Source of the DNA: a virus | DNA length: 55,010 nt | Strand: one strand, 5' to 3' | IMG/VR virus record: IMGVR_UViG_3300042466_000463 | Location: 1 to 55,010 of that record | Shown: piece after piece, positions 41,701-48,970 of the stretch | Layout: each line of letters begins with the position of its first letter | Numbering within the stretch: position 1 is the first letter of the stretch | The notes under the pieces: model-generated | The model's database searches: none | What the model saw: the letters and a program-made list of their open reading frames with translations, nothing else | Told to the model about the DNA's origin: nothing | Translations under genes and position numbers: made by a program

Positions 41701-44097
41701 GTTACCGGAAGAGGAGCAAGTACTTCAACATTATCAAACTTTAATGCAGGATTAACTTCTGCAAAGACTTCTAAAACCGCATATAGCATACATATAAAAG
41801 GAGGTTTTTATGGAGCTCCAAGATTACAGTTATATGATTTAGCTGTTGATGGTAACGCATTTGTTGGTTTAGGTGTAGACATGTCTGGTGCAGCGTATGA
41901 ATTTTCAAATTATTTTCCTAGATATGCTGGTAGTGGTAAATGGTCGGTAGGTTCTTGGGCCGGTGATTTTGGAACAGGACAATATGTTTCTGGATACAAT
42001 GAAAAGTTTTGGATAACTGAAAATGCTGCTGCATTTAATATATCTGTAACTGTAAACGGGACAATGCGTTTTACTGATACCACAAATGGTATTTATAAAT
42101 CTGGTGATAGATTAACAATTCGCTCGGAATCTACCGATAACGTAGCAAACTTTGCAAACTATGGTTTATATCTTCCTGTGATGAGCCAAACAGCAGGTTT
42201 GTATGTTGAAAGTCCTATTGAGGCTAGAGGTGGCTTAAGAATGGGTAGTGGTGCTAGTAATGGGACTATAACTGTAGGGGCTGATACTGGAGCAACCGCA
42301 AATAGACTTGTTCAACGTGATGGTGGTGGAGATATATATAGCCGATATTCTTTTGCTATACACTTTAATGCATCTTGTCCTAATAATGAAAACCCATCTA
42401 TTGCTGCTATATGGACAAATAGTGGAGCCGACAACTACTTAAGAAAGTCTACACCTGCTCACCTAATAAGTCAGCTTGGCTTAATTACTACGTCTAATAT
42501 TGGTTCTCAATCTGTAAATAACTCATCTCAACTTAATGGTTTAAGCAAAATACAGCTTTGGAATAATAGTGGACAAAATCATGAGGCATACCAATCTTTT
42601 GCAGCAATACCAAACTTTGGTGTTTGGTTTATGCAGAACTCTTCACCTTCTGATACTCCGCAATCTGCTTCACAATACTATGTTCAAACACAAGGTTTAG
42701 GAAATCAATATCCATATGGTACAGGCACACCTGGTGCTTATGCTTTAATGACTGCGGTAGCAAGAGACCATGCTCTTAAATATACTTATTACAGAACTCT
42801 TGAAAATGGTAATTGGGGAAGTTGGACAAAAGCTGCTGCAGGATATGCTGATACAGCAGGTTCATTATCAAGCATGAACATATCTCAGTTTACTAATAAC
42901 TCAGGATATGTTACAACGAGTGGTTTATCAACAGATACCGATTCTGAGCAACAAGCTGGATTAAGATATCTTAATTGGAATGAAGGTATTAGGAGAATGA
43001 ACACTGACCCAAGGTGGAATGAAAGTGGATACGATGGTGATTTAGGATGTTTACATATTTGGGCTTTTACATCCGGTGGCGTACCTTACGGAAGAGCTGG
43101 CATAGCTCTTTATAATGGTTCTGATTATCAATATTTAACAACAAAAGCATCTACATCAGGTATTTTCGTAAATAATAGTTTAATATTAACAACTGGCAAT
43201 TATAACTCTTATGCATTACCACTATCTGGTGGAAGCTTAAGTGGTGACTTAGGAATGGGAGGAAGTAGAATCACATACTCAACTTATAATGCCCCTAACA
43301 TGATTGTAGCAGGTAGTGGTGATAATAACTGGACATTTGGGTCTTTCCATGATGGTGGTTCTCAATATTGGATGCAAGTTAAATTTTATGGAACTGGTGA
43401 TGATAGTAGAGGCTTTAGAATTTTAGATGTAAATGGAGGAACTGTTAGATTTAGAGTAAACGGTGCTGGTAATGCTTATGCAAATAATAATCTTATATTA
43501 ACAACAGCTAATTACTCTTCATATGCTTTAACAACTGGAGGAGGTACTGTAACGGGAACTATTCTTTCTAGTTTTGATAATAGTTGGGCATTAAGAATAA
43601 ATAGAAGTAGTACAAGTAATTATTTAGGTATTACCTACGCTACAGGTGGAGCGCTTCAATGGTATTTAGGCCCAAGAGAAGACGGAACTCATACATATAG
43701 ATTTTATAATTTTGCTACAACGTTAAATACTTGGAGTATAGATGTAAATGGTAATTGTACAGCTAGTGGAGACATAACAGCTTTTTCTGATGCTCGTGTT
43801 AAAACAAACGTTAAGACTATTGAAAATGCACTTAATAAAGTGCTCGGTTTGAGAGGGGTTTCTTACAATAGAACAGATTCTCAAGATAAGAAAACTAAAA
43901 TTGGTGTGATTGCGCAGGAAACACTCCCTATAGTTCCGGAAGTTGTTAATCAAGAAAATGATGGAATGTATAGTGTTTCTTACGGAAACTTTGGTGGATT
44001 ATTTATTGAGGCATTCAAAGAGCAGCAACAACAGATAAAGGCTCAAGCAGAACAGATTAGTGAACTTAAATCTATAATTAATGCCCTTACCAAGTAG
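38770..44097 (+). CDS. Long tail fibre with S74 intramolecular chaperone (1775 aa)
   Basis: A 1775-residue fibre. The N-terminus (MKVLSNLSLYGTLGLNSVVD) resembles the previous fibre start. Five units of about 25 residues with AGSGISVSTSGG (40150-40509) and two copies of SYDLSADRSWS mark the shaft. A receptor part follows with many Gly, Asn and Tyr. The end is an S74 peptidase/chaperone: FSDARVKTNVKTI, GVIAQETLPIVPEVV and a coiled coil (IKAQAEQISELKSIINAL). In this family the domain trimerises, then cuts itself off at a Ser-Asp site. It reads into the lectin gene with 17 nt of overlap. Confidence 0.85.
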   Translation: MKVLSNLSLYGTLGLNSVVDANTDTDKFLVIDSNGIVKYRTGQELYNDIGAGGAAAYTSVLQHEVKAGVALTKGQAVYVTSADGTNMIVGKASNASEATSSKTLGLLVQNLAINDIGFVVTEGLLAGLDTSTALAGDPVWLGTDGNLIFGLSNKPYAPAHLVFIGIVTRVQQNNGEIFVKVQNGFELNEIHNVQITSTPSDNTVLAYETSTSLYKMKSIPTLLGYTPTTNARTLTINGTSYDLSADRSWSVGTHTGNLTTGYVPKATGATTLTDSIIYDNGSGIGINTASPYDSANFKLDVNGGVIIKNTSGTLAQLILINSNPATGGNNGFVQFTAGGNTATAFAELQSYYGLSVASGALRLQPAGGQVLIGTRTASAFTTDINGTLRVSGQLTLGSTISNNTYVYTMPGASGTLALVSQIPSLSGYVQTSRTLTINGVSYDLSADRSWSITAGVSSVQAGSGISVSTSGGVATVSNTGLLSGTAGSGISVSTSGGTLSISNTGLLSASAGSGISVSTSGGTLSISNTGLLSALAGSGISVSTSGGSLSISNTGILSILAGSGISVSTSGGTTTITNTITNTNQLTNGAGYITGITSSMVTSALGYTPYNSSNPNGYITSSALSSYLPLSGGTMSGIIAFSNVTGNKIDFYHTTTGSGDRYGIQVQSSELRIHSGAAGASTGGITFGKSDTTTFTEHLRIRNDGIVQVNSYLRTSGVTSNTVFFSAGTNSVDFGNALGQGTSSRSTYFRGNTDNVSVWWGGVDGNGNNIPYGAIDATAGQFTFWRNSGGTGGGDWTNIMTMNASGLTMVNGNFIGSLIGNASTASTATNVAWTGVSAGIRENYDLQFRPADNSSSYAGLSFASPGNSQNGGYFLIRGGADNDVYTQNGITLVADLGWLTLAQRTTASRGVRIMTGSSTSTERARFLTDGQIQFLNGTGFTYNGNTIWHQGNLTNLNQLTNGPGYITGYTETDTLASVTGRGASTSTLSNFNAGLTSAKTSKTAYSIHIKGGFYGAPRLQLYDLAVDGNAFVGLGVDMSGAAYEFSNYFPRYAGSGKWSVGSWAGDFGTGQYVSGYNEKFWITENAAAFNISVTVNGTMRFTDTTNGIYKSGDRLTIRSESTDNVANFANYGLYLPVMSQTAGLYVESPIEARGGLRMGSGASNGTITVGADTGATANRLVQRDGGGDIYSRYSFAIHFNASCPNNENPSIAAIWTNSGADNYLRKSTPAHLISQLGLITTSNIGSQSVNNSSQLNGLSKIQLWNNSGQNHEAYQSFAAIPNFGVWFMQNSSPSDTPQSASQYYVQTQGLGNQYPYGTGTPGAYALMTAVARDHALKYTYYRTLENGNWGSWTKAAAGYADTAGSLSSMNISQFTNNSGYVTTSGLSTDTDSEQQAGLRYLNWNEGIRRMNTDPRWNESGYDGDLGCLHIWAFTSGGVPYGRAGIALYNGSDYQYLTTKASTSGIFVNNSLILTTGNYNSYALPLSGGSLSGDLGMGGSRITYSTYNAPNMIVAGSGDNNWTFGSFHDGGSQYWMQVKFYGTGDDSRGFRILDVNGGTVRFRVNGAGNAYANNNLILTTANYSSYALTTGGGTVTGTILSSFDNSWALRINRSSTSNYLGITYATGGALQWYLGPREDGTHTYRFYNFATTLNTWSIDVNGNCTASGDITAFSDARVKTNVKTIENALNKVLGLRGVSYNRTDSQDKKTKIGVIAQETLPIVPEVVNQENDGMYSVSYGNFGGLFIEAFKEQQQQIKAQAEQISELKSIINALTK
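40150..40509 (+). repeat. Five-fold coding repeat in the fibre shaft
   Basis: Five units of about 75 nt encode AGSGISVSTSGG plus a short variable part (SISNTGLLS). Codons differ between units, so it is an old repeat kept for the protein. It also gives a false minus-strand open frame. Confidence 0.75.
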
Positions 44098-44914
44098 TGG
44101 AGCTTTAGGTATTGGAGCTATACGCACAGAACTAGGAAGTGGTTCAGGTAGCTTAAGAACACTCAGCTCTTTAGTTGGGTTTAGTACTCCTGATGCCATT
44201 AGTGAGTTCTACGGGTACGATACAGACCTTCTTCTTCATTTAAGGGCAAACAACTCAAGTTCATACCCAGGAAGTGGCACAACATGGTTTGATATTAGTG
44301 GTAAGGGAAATCATGGTACTCTTACTAATAGGTCTGCAATCAATCCTGTATGGAATGGTTCTAGCTTTGAGTTTCAGGGGTCAAATCCTTTTGGTACTTA
44401 TCAAAATGGTAGATATGTAAGCTTTCCCAACTACGAATTCCCTGAACCAAGCGGTAAAAATAGGGTAACACTTAATGTATGGTTTTACCCTACAGAATCT
44501 TCTTATCCTATGATTTTGGCGGGCACTAACTTTAATGGCTCAACAACATTTCAGGGGTATCAGTTATGGATAAATGGGACAACTCTGTATGGTAGGATTT
44601 CAGGCAGCGGCACTACTTTTGTAGACTTAGCATACGGATTCTCATTGAACACTTGGATAAATGCTACATTGACATATGACGGCTCAACGGCAAGACTATA
44701 TGTAAATGGCTCTTTAATAACATCTTCTTTTCTAGGGGTAACTATGAACTATGCTGCTCCTGGGCTATTTCTTATTGGCGCTCAGTATAACGCAACAGGG
44801 GCTACTAATATAGCAGAATTCTATACAGGTAGGATATCTGTGGTGAGACTCTATTCTAGGGCCCTTTCGGGGTCTGAAGTAACCGCAATATATAATCAAG
44901 ACGTTGCGAGTTAA
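44081..44914 (+). CDS. LamG/concanavalin-like adhesin (277 aa)
   Basis: A 277-residue protein. After a fibre-type start (about 1-45) comes a lectin-like jelly roll: LLHLRANNSSSYPG, WFDISGKGNHGTL, FEFQGSN, then TLNVWFYPTE and the final ISVVRLYSRALSGSEV. The patterns are those of LamG/concanavalin A-like domains. It would bind sugar on the host surface. It starts inside the end of the long fibre gene, so production is coupled. Confidence 0.78.
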   Translation: MPLPSSGALGIGAIRTELGSGSGSLRTLSSLVGFSTPDAISEFYGYDTDLLLHLRANNSSSYPGSGTTWFDISGKGNHGTLTNRSAINPVWNGSSFEFQGSNPFGTYQNGRYVSFPNYEFPEPSGKNRVTLNVWFYPTESSYPMILAGTNFNGSTTFQGYQLWINGTTLYGRISGSGTTFVDLAYGFSLNTWINATLTYDGSTARLYVNGSLITSSFLGVTMNYAAPGLFLIGAQYNATGATNIAEFYTGRISVVRLYSRALSGSEVTAIYNQDVAS

Positions 44915-44923
44915 TATAATAAT

Positions 44924-44931
44924 TACCTTTG
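44924..44931 (+). promoter_or_regulatory. Bacteroidota-type promoter
   Basis: TACCTTTG ends 15 nt before the ATG at 44947; TTG at 44904-44906 lies 17 nt upstream as a fitting -33 element. This is the most complete promoter in the window. Confidence 0.7.
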
Positions 44932-44946
44932 TAAAATAATAGAAAA

Positions 44947-45132
44947 ATGGAAACAATCGTAGATACATCGTACAACCTCAACAACTTTGAATTCGTAATT
45001 AAGCCTGTTCAGAACTTTTCAAGTGCTGATAACAGCCTGTTATTAATGGGGTGCGTTGCACTCATTTTACTTGTAAGTGTTGCAAGGTGCGAATTAATAG
45101 GATATAATAAGTATATTTGTAAATTAAAATAA
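44947..45132 (+). CDS. Small single-span membrane protein (61 aa)
   Basis: A 61-residue protein with a polar N-terminal half and one membrane span (LLLMGCVALILLVSVA, about 31-46), then a short Cys/Lys tail. It has its own promoter. It opens the row of late small genes before lysis. Role unknown; a lysis accessory is possible. Confidence 0.62.
   Translation: METIVDTSYNLNNFEFVIKPVQNFSSADNSLLLMGCVALILLVSVARCELIGYNKYICKLK
45112..45119 (+). promoter_or_regulatory. Bacteroidota-type -7 box
   Basis: TATATTTG ends 18 nt before the ATG at 45138 and lies inside the end of the previous gene. Confidence 0.58.
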
Positions 45133-45137
45133 TAAAA

Positions 45138-45425
45138 ATGAAAACAATTTATGTAGAGCCGGCAAGCATTGAAATTAATGGCTCGTCAATCGGAACTGTT
45201 ACCAAAGTAACCCTTAGCGGTAATTGCGAATTGTTCGCAACTCAGGTTAATGTATGGGTAAACATGATTTCAACTTCAACTAGCTTTGCTAATAAGTCTC
45301 TTGTTGTTACCGAAGGTATCACACCGGCAGGCGTTAATTGGGCAGCAGTAGAAGCTGATGTTCTTGAGCAACTAGGATTAACTAAGTCTGAAAATCAGAC
45401 TGAACCAGCTCCTGTAGCTCCATAA
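45138..45425 (+). CDS. Small hypothetical protein (95 aa)
   Basis: A 95-residue beta-rich protein (IYVEPASIEINGSSIGTVTK) with a disordered Pro/Ala/Glu end. No family recognised. It has its own promoter box. A minor virion protein is possible. Confidence 0.65.
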   Translation: MKTIYVEPASIEINGSSIGTVTKVTLSGNCELFATQVNVWVNMISTSTSFANKSLVVTEGITPAGVNWAAVEADVLEQLGLTKSENQTEPAPVAP

Positions 45426-45435
45426 TCAAAAGCAG

Positions 45436-45443
45436 CATATTTG
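45436..45443 (+). promoter_or_regulatory. Variant Bacteroidota-type -7 box
   Basis: CATATTTG, one base off the consensus, ends 18 nt before the ATG at 45462. Confidence 0.45.
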
Positions 45444-45461
45444 TAACATAAACCAAAAATA

Positions 45462-45914
45462 ATGGCAAAAGTAAAAAAGAAGTACCAAGAGCTACTTAAC
45501 GTAGTTAGAGCTATCAATGTTCTTGCTAATAATAAAGAGCATGCTGACGCAAACACTAAAGGCGTTAAGAAATTAGCTAAAATTGGTGAAAAGATGAAAT
45601 CTCATCTAGAAGCCTATAATGATAAGCTAGATGATATCCGTTTAGAATGTGCTAATACAGACAAAGATGGTTCTTTGTTATTAGATGAGAATGGTGGATA
45701 CAAGTACACAAAAGAGCAGTTAAAAGAACTTAACAAGAAGGTTAAGGTTTTATTAGCTGAAGAGTTTGAATTCTATCAGTTCACATTCTCTACAGAAGGC
45801 CTTGAAAAGTATGGCTTTTTAGATGGATTTGTAGAAGGATTAGAGTTCCCTGAACTAGCGGAAACCGAAGATGATGAGGATACTGCTGAAGCTCAGGTTG
45901 TAGAAATGGTATAG
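45462..45914 (+). CDS. Conserved Bacteroidota-phage protein (150 aa)
   Basis: A 150-residue charged helical protein (KKYQELLNVVRAINVLANNK, then EAYNDKLDDIRLECANTD) with an acidic tail. I recall close relatives in many Bacteroidota phages, of unknown role. It is followed by a strong terminator, which suggests separate, high expression. Cytoplasmic or virion location cannot be told. Confidence 0.7.
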   Translation: MAKVKKKYQELLNVVRAINVLANNKEHADANTKGVKKLAKIGEKMKSHLEAYNDKLDDIRLECANTDKDGSLLLDENGGYKYTKEQLKELNKKVKVLLAEEFEFYQFTFSTEGLEKYGFLDGFVEGLEFPELAETEDDEDTAEAQVVEMV

Positions 45915-45935
45915 TAAAATAAACTATAATATTAT

Positions 45936-45963
45936 AAGGGTGGCCAATAGGCTACCCTTTTTT
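45936..45963 (+). terminator. Rho-independent terminator
   Basis: AAGGGTGGCC (45936-45945) pairs with GGCTACCCTT (45950-45959), with one G-U, loop AATA, and a T run to 45963. Confidence 0.85.
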
Positions 45964-45984
45964 ATTGACTTAATTATAATTAAG

Positions 45985-45992
45985 TAATTTTG
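45985..45992 (+). promoter_or_regulatory. Bacteroidota-type -7 box of the lysis row
   Basis: TAATTTTG ends 13 nt before the ATG at 46006, behind the terminator at 45936. It probably drives the lysis genes. Confidence 0.6.
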
Positions 45993-46005
45993 TATAAAAT
46001 TGGTT

Positions 46006-46272
46006 ATGAAGAAGTTATTCACATGGATGGGAGGATTCTTTTCCTCTGAAAGCAATAATTCTAGTAAGAGACTAGTAGGTATAATAGGTGCAGGTTTCCT
46101 TTATTGGACACTTTACACTAACTCTATGTCTGAAGCTCATGTAGTACCTGCTGAATCGCTTGTATGGGCAACTACAGCCCTTATAATGGTTTCTCTAGGT
46201 CTAACTACCATCGAGTCAGTTACCGGTCTTATTAAGGGTTTTAAACAAGATAAAACAGAAGATAATGGCTAA
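46006..46272 (+). CDS. Holin-like two-span membrane protein (88 aa)
   Basis: I start at the ATG at 46006; the frame opens with TTG at 46000. The product (MKKLFTWMGGFFSSESNNSS) has a Ser-rich polar start, a first span near LVGIIGAGFLYWTLY, a second at SLVWATTALIMVSLGLTT and a charged end. The layout fits phage holins. It is placed at the head of the lysis row, so it is the best holin candidate. It overlaps the next gene by 8 nt. Confidence 0.68.
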   Translation: MKKLFTWMGGFFSSESNNSSKRLVGIIGAGFLYWTLYTNSMSEAHVVPAESLVWATTALIMVSLGLTTIESVTGLIKGFKQDKTEDNG

Positions 46273-46600
46273 AGCAGTAAGAAAGAAAGTTGCAACTAGC
46301 GAAGAGTCTAGTGGACTTAAAATAGGTGCTAATCCACTACCTATTAGTTTTTCTCAATTCTCTAAGAATCCAGTTGTAGGAACTATGTTTTTAGTTATCA
46401 TAGGAATATCTGCCTTATACGTGGACATTAGGACTACTTTCAATAAGCAGATTGATGGTCAAGGCGGAAAGATTGAGAAGTTAGAAGGTAAGGTAGATTT
46501 ATTACAAGATGCTGTTCGCAGATGCGACAGTTCTTTATCATCAGCTACAACTAAACTAAGTACACTAAATCAATTAGGTAAGATAGAAAACATCAAGTAA
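46265..46600 (+). CDS. Membrane-anchored coiled-coil protein, inner-spanin-like (111 aa)
   Basis: A basic N-terminus (about 1-35), one membrane span (TMFLVIIGISALYVDI, about 40-55), then a periplasmic coiled coil (IDGQGGKIEKLEGKVDLLQD). This is the plan of an inner-membrane spanin, though longer at its N-terminus. Its stop overlaps the next start (TAATG). The next gene encodes a candidate lipoprotein, as for Rz/Rz1 pairs. Named by topology only. Confidence 0.55.
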   Translation: MAKAVRKKVATSEESSGLKIGANPLPISFSQFSKNPVVGTMFLVIIGISALYVDIRTTFNKQIDGQGGKIEKLEGKVDLLQDAVRRCDSSLSSATTKLSTLNQLGKIENIK

Positions 46601-46920
46601 TGAAGTATTTTATTATAGTATTTTTATTTGGATGTCAGGCTGTTAATACTCAAGAGGTAAGTAAAGAGCAAATGAAAGAGTTGGAGTTTGAAAAGCTAAT
46701 GAAAGGCGTTCAAATGACAAATCAACTAAGTAGTCAAGCTCAACAAAAAGCTGCCGAAAAAGAGGTTCAGATTGTATCTAAAGCAGTAAGTACTATAGTA
46801 GACCTAAAACAAGAAGTAAAAGAATTAAAAACAGAACTAAATGAGGTTAAAGCTAAACTTGACTCTGTTAATAATATTGACAATAGCAAGCCATTCTCTA
46901 TTAAGGGCGCAGGTAGTTAA
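46600..46920 (+). CDS. Lipoprotein-like coiled-coil protein, outer-spanin-like (106 aa)
   Basis: The start MKYFIIVFLFGCQAVNTQ has a hydrophobic signal ending in LFGC, a possible lipobox with Cys12. The rest is a long coiled coil (EKEVQIVSKAVSTIVDLKQE). It could be an outer-membrane lipoprotein partner of the 111-residue protein. Its 3' end contains the start of a further gene in another frame. Confidence 0.55.
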   Translation: MKYFIIVFLFGCQAVNTQEVSKEQMKELEFEKLMKGVQMTNQLSSQAQQKAAEKEVQIVSKAVSTIVDLKQEVKELKTELNEVKAKLDSVNNIDNSKPFSIKGAGS

Positions 46921-47290
46921 AAAGATTGGAAATGACAGTGTTGTTGTTATGACTATTAAGCAAGGGATTGCTATTAATAATCTTATTGACTCTCTTGAGA
47001 ACCAGGTATATAAGAAATCCGACTCTCTATCTTTCTTAAATAAAAGAGTAGATATAGTATTAGATAGCATTATAAGAATAAACCAAAAGCATACTATAGA
47101 AAAAGATACTCTTATTCAATCTAACAAAGTAAAGCTAGATAGCCTTATGGATTATAAAAACAGATACTATAAAAACCTAGCTGTCTATAATCAGTTTGAA
47201 AAAGATGTAAAGTTTGAGCAAAAGCTACACAGATTCAATAGTACATTATTCACATTATTAGTAATATTTTTATACTCTCAAATAAAATAA
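46841..47290 (+). CDS. Secreted protein with C-terminal membrane span, unimolecular-spanin-like (149 aa)
   Basis: It starts 80 nt inside the previous gene in another frame. The product has a signal peptide (MRLKLNLTLLIILTIASHSL, cut after about residue 24), a long charged coiled coil and a C-terminal span (TLFTLLVIFLY). A periplasm-spanning rod held at both membranes is what unimolecular spanins do, here with reversed anchors. It lies 1 nt before the endolysin gene. Named by topology. Confidence 0.58.
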   Translation: MRLKLNLTLLIILTIASHSLLRAQVVKKIGNDSVVVMTIKQGIAINNLIDSLENQVYKKSDSLSFLNKRVDIVLDSIIRINQKHTIEKDTLIQSNKVKLDSLMDYKNRYYKNLAVYNQFEKDVKFEQKLHRFNSTLFTLLVIFLYSQIK

Positions 47291-47291
47291 C

Positions 47292-47891
47292 ATGAAACTA
47301 GACGCATTAGCTACGAAAATTCCAGCTCAAGTATTGTCAGAAATACCATCAGTAATGGAGAAGTTCTCTATAACAAGCCCACTTAGATTGGCTCATTTTT
47401 TATCTCAGTGTGCTCACGAGAGCGGCAACTTTAAGGCTGTTACCGAGAACCTTAATTATGGGGCAAAAGGATTGCGTTCTATATTTGGGAAATACTTTAA
47501 AGATGATGCATCAGCCAAGGCTTTTGAAAGAAAACCTGAAAAAATAGCTAATAAAGTATATGCTTCTAGAATGGGTAATGGAGACGAAGCTAGTGGAGAT
47601 GGTTGGAAGTTTAGAGGAAGAGGATATATTCAATTAACCGGCAAGGATAATTACAGTCAATTCGACAAGGTTGTAGAAGATGATATCCTAGCTAATCCTG
47701 ATTTGATAGCTACAAAGTATCCATTAATGTCTGCAGCTTTCTTCTTTGAGAAGAATAATCTATGGAAAATATGTGATGGAGGAGCTGATAAAGAAGATGT
47801 AATCGCTGTTACAAAGCGTGTAAATGGCGGTACACATGGGCTTGAGGATAGACTAGCTAAATTCAGCTTATTCAACTCTTTACTCAGCTAG
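47292..47891 (+). CDS. GH19-type endolysin
   Basis: A 199-residue enzyme with the chitinase/lysozyme GH19 pattern: LAHFLSQCAHESGNF with catalytic Glu43, TENLNYGAKGLRS with second Glu52, then WKFRGRGYIQLTGKDNY and VTKRVNGG near the end. It cuts the glycan backbone of peptidoglycan. It has no signal peptide, so it needs the holin. Spanin-like genes lie on both sides. Confidence 0.9.
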   Translation: MKLDALATKIPAQVLSEIPSVMEKFSITSPLRLAHFLSQCAHESGNFKAVTENLNYGAKGLRSIFGKYFKDDASAKAFERKPEKIANKVYASRMGNGDEASGDGWKFRGRGYIQLTGKDNYSQFDKVVEDDILANPDLIATKYPLMSAAFFFEKNNLWKICDGGADKEDVIAVTKRVNGGTHGLEDRLAKFSLFNSLLS

Positions 47892-47911
47892 TACATATCC
47901 GAATACCTTCA

Positions 47912-47919
47912 TATATTTG
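47912..47919 (+). promoter_or_regulatory. Bacteroidota-type -7 box, leaderless layout
   Basis: TATATTTG ends only 5 nt before the ATG at 47925, so the transcript would begin at or next to the start codon. Confidence 0.58.
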
Positions 47920-47924
47920 CACTA

Positions 47925-48182
47925 ATGAAAGACAACGTAGTAGATAAAGTTAAAGCGTGGCTTATGCCACTTTTACTGAGCGGATTCTGCTATATATTCT
48001 ATAGTGACATAAGAGAAATGAAGTCTGACATTAAAATATTACTAGGGCAGAGTAGAGAATACTCAATAAGAATAACAACAGCGGAAAGAGATATATCAGA
48101 ATTAAAAGGTAAAATAGCAATATATGAAAGATACCCTGCAAAGCATGAGGAGTTTTATGACACCAAAAAGAATCTTAGGTAG
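47925..48182 (+). CDS. Small membrane protein with coiled coil (85 aa)
   Basis: An N-terminal charged helix, one span (WLMPLLLSGFCYIFYSDI, about 12-29), then a coiled coil (SREYSIRITTAERDISELKG). It looks like a small holin-like or spanin-like part. It has its own promoter and overlaps the next gene by about 26 nt. Confidence 0.6.
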   Translation: MKDNVVDKVKAWLMPLLLSGFCYIFYSDIREMKSDIKILLGQSREYSIRITTAERDISELKGKIAIYERYPAKHEEFYDTKKNLR

Positions 48183-48456
48183 TCTAATTGCAGTTGTATT
48201 TATCTTGATGGTCATTTTTGTGAAAAAATCACAAAAAGAAATCAAATTAGACCTAATAAAGTACGATTCAGCCATAAATAGTGCTAAAATTGAGATAAAA
48301 TCTCTAGAATTAGAATCAAAGGAGAAAGAGAAGAAAGTAGCATCTAAAGAATATTCAGTTAAAGAAATATATATTCAGTATGAAAAAGATACTACTTATG
48401 TCAATAGTATGTCTATTGACTCTATCCAAAGCTGGTTCACAGACCGTTACAAATAA
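48157..48456 (+). CDS. Inner-membrane spanin-like protein (99 aa)
   Basis: Frame opens at 48124; ATGs at 48145 and 48157 are better starts because the membrane span follows at once. I take 48157 (MTPKRILGSLIAVVFILMVI), then a charged periplasmic coiled coil (SAKIEIKSLELESKEKEKKV). This is a typical i-spanin (Rz-type) plan. The next gene starts inside its end, in another frame, as in Rz/Rz1. Confidence 0.62.
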   Translation: MTPKRILGSLIAVVFILMVIFVKKSQKEIKLDLIKYDSAINSAKIEIKSLELESKEKEKKVASKEYSVKEIYIQYEKDTTYVNSMSIDSIQSWFTDRYK

Positions 48457-48778
48457 CGATACAGTAAAAATCCACGTAGACGTAGCAAAGAAGGTTATTA
48501 AAGACCTTTTGTTGTTAGATGGAATAAAGCAACATAATGATACTTTAACGTCGATTTTGATGCTTAAAAACGACATTATCGCTAATAAGGACTTACAGAT
48601 AGAAAACTATAAGAAGATAGGTCTAAATCAAGAGATAAAAGAAGCTATCTATGATAGTGAACTATCCAAGAAGACTATGGAATTGCGCAATGTTAACAGG
48701 AAACTATCCGTACAATCTAAACTTAAGTGGATATATCTAGCTGTTGGAGTAATTACTACCGGACTAATCTTGAAGTAA
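48380..48778 (+). CDS. Secreted coiled-coil protein with C-terminal span, spanin-like (132 aa)
   Basis: It starts 77 nt inside the previous gene. It has a signal peptide (MKKILLMSIVCLLTLSKAGS), a coiled-coil middle and a C-terminal span (WIYLAVGVITTGLIL). The plan is the same as that of the 149-residue protein before the endolysin. It is the last gene of the rightward block. Confidence 0.6.
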   Translation: MKKILLMSIVCLLTLSKAGSQTVTNNDTVKIHVDVAKKVIKDLLLLDGIKQHNDTLTSILMLKNDIIANKDLQIENYKKIGLNQEIKEAIYDSELSKKTMELRNVNRKLSVQSKLKWIYLAVGVITTGLILK

Positions 48779-48952
48779 CTACTTTGATGGCTTTTCTTTT
48801 TTAGAGAAGTCTATCTTAGTATTATCGTACTTGTATACCAACTTTCTTCTTTCCTTAATTCTTGCTTCTATCATTTCAGTTAGTTTATTTATCTCTAATG
48901 TTAGAAGTTCTACTCTTTCATTATCTTGCACTGACTCGTAAAGTGGTATCAT
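48779..48952 (-). CDS. Small coiled-coil protein (57 aa)
   Basis: ATG at 48952, TAG at 48779-48781. The product (MIPLYESVQDNERVELLTLE) is a single charged helix (NKLTEMIEARIKERRKLVYK) with a basic end. It abuts the stop of the last rightward gene, in tail-to-tail order. I recall very similar short helices in other Bacteroidota phages. No function known. Confidence 0.6.
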   Translation of the reverse strand: MIPLYESVQDNERVELLTLEINKLTEMIEARIKERRKLVYKYDNTKIDFSKKEKPSK

Positions 48953-48970
48953 TTTATTAAATATTTAGGG

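Noticed and set aside
38770-44914. Diversity-generating retroelement target in the fibre or lectin gene
   Set aside because: No reverse transcriptase and no template-repeat pair was seen in the window.
46837-47070. 77-residue minus-strand open frame in the lysis row
   Set aside because: Opposite to two well-supported overlapping lysis-region genes and without recognisable features.
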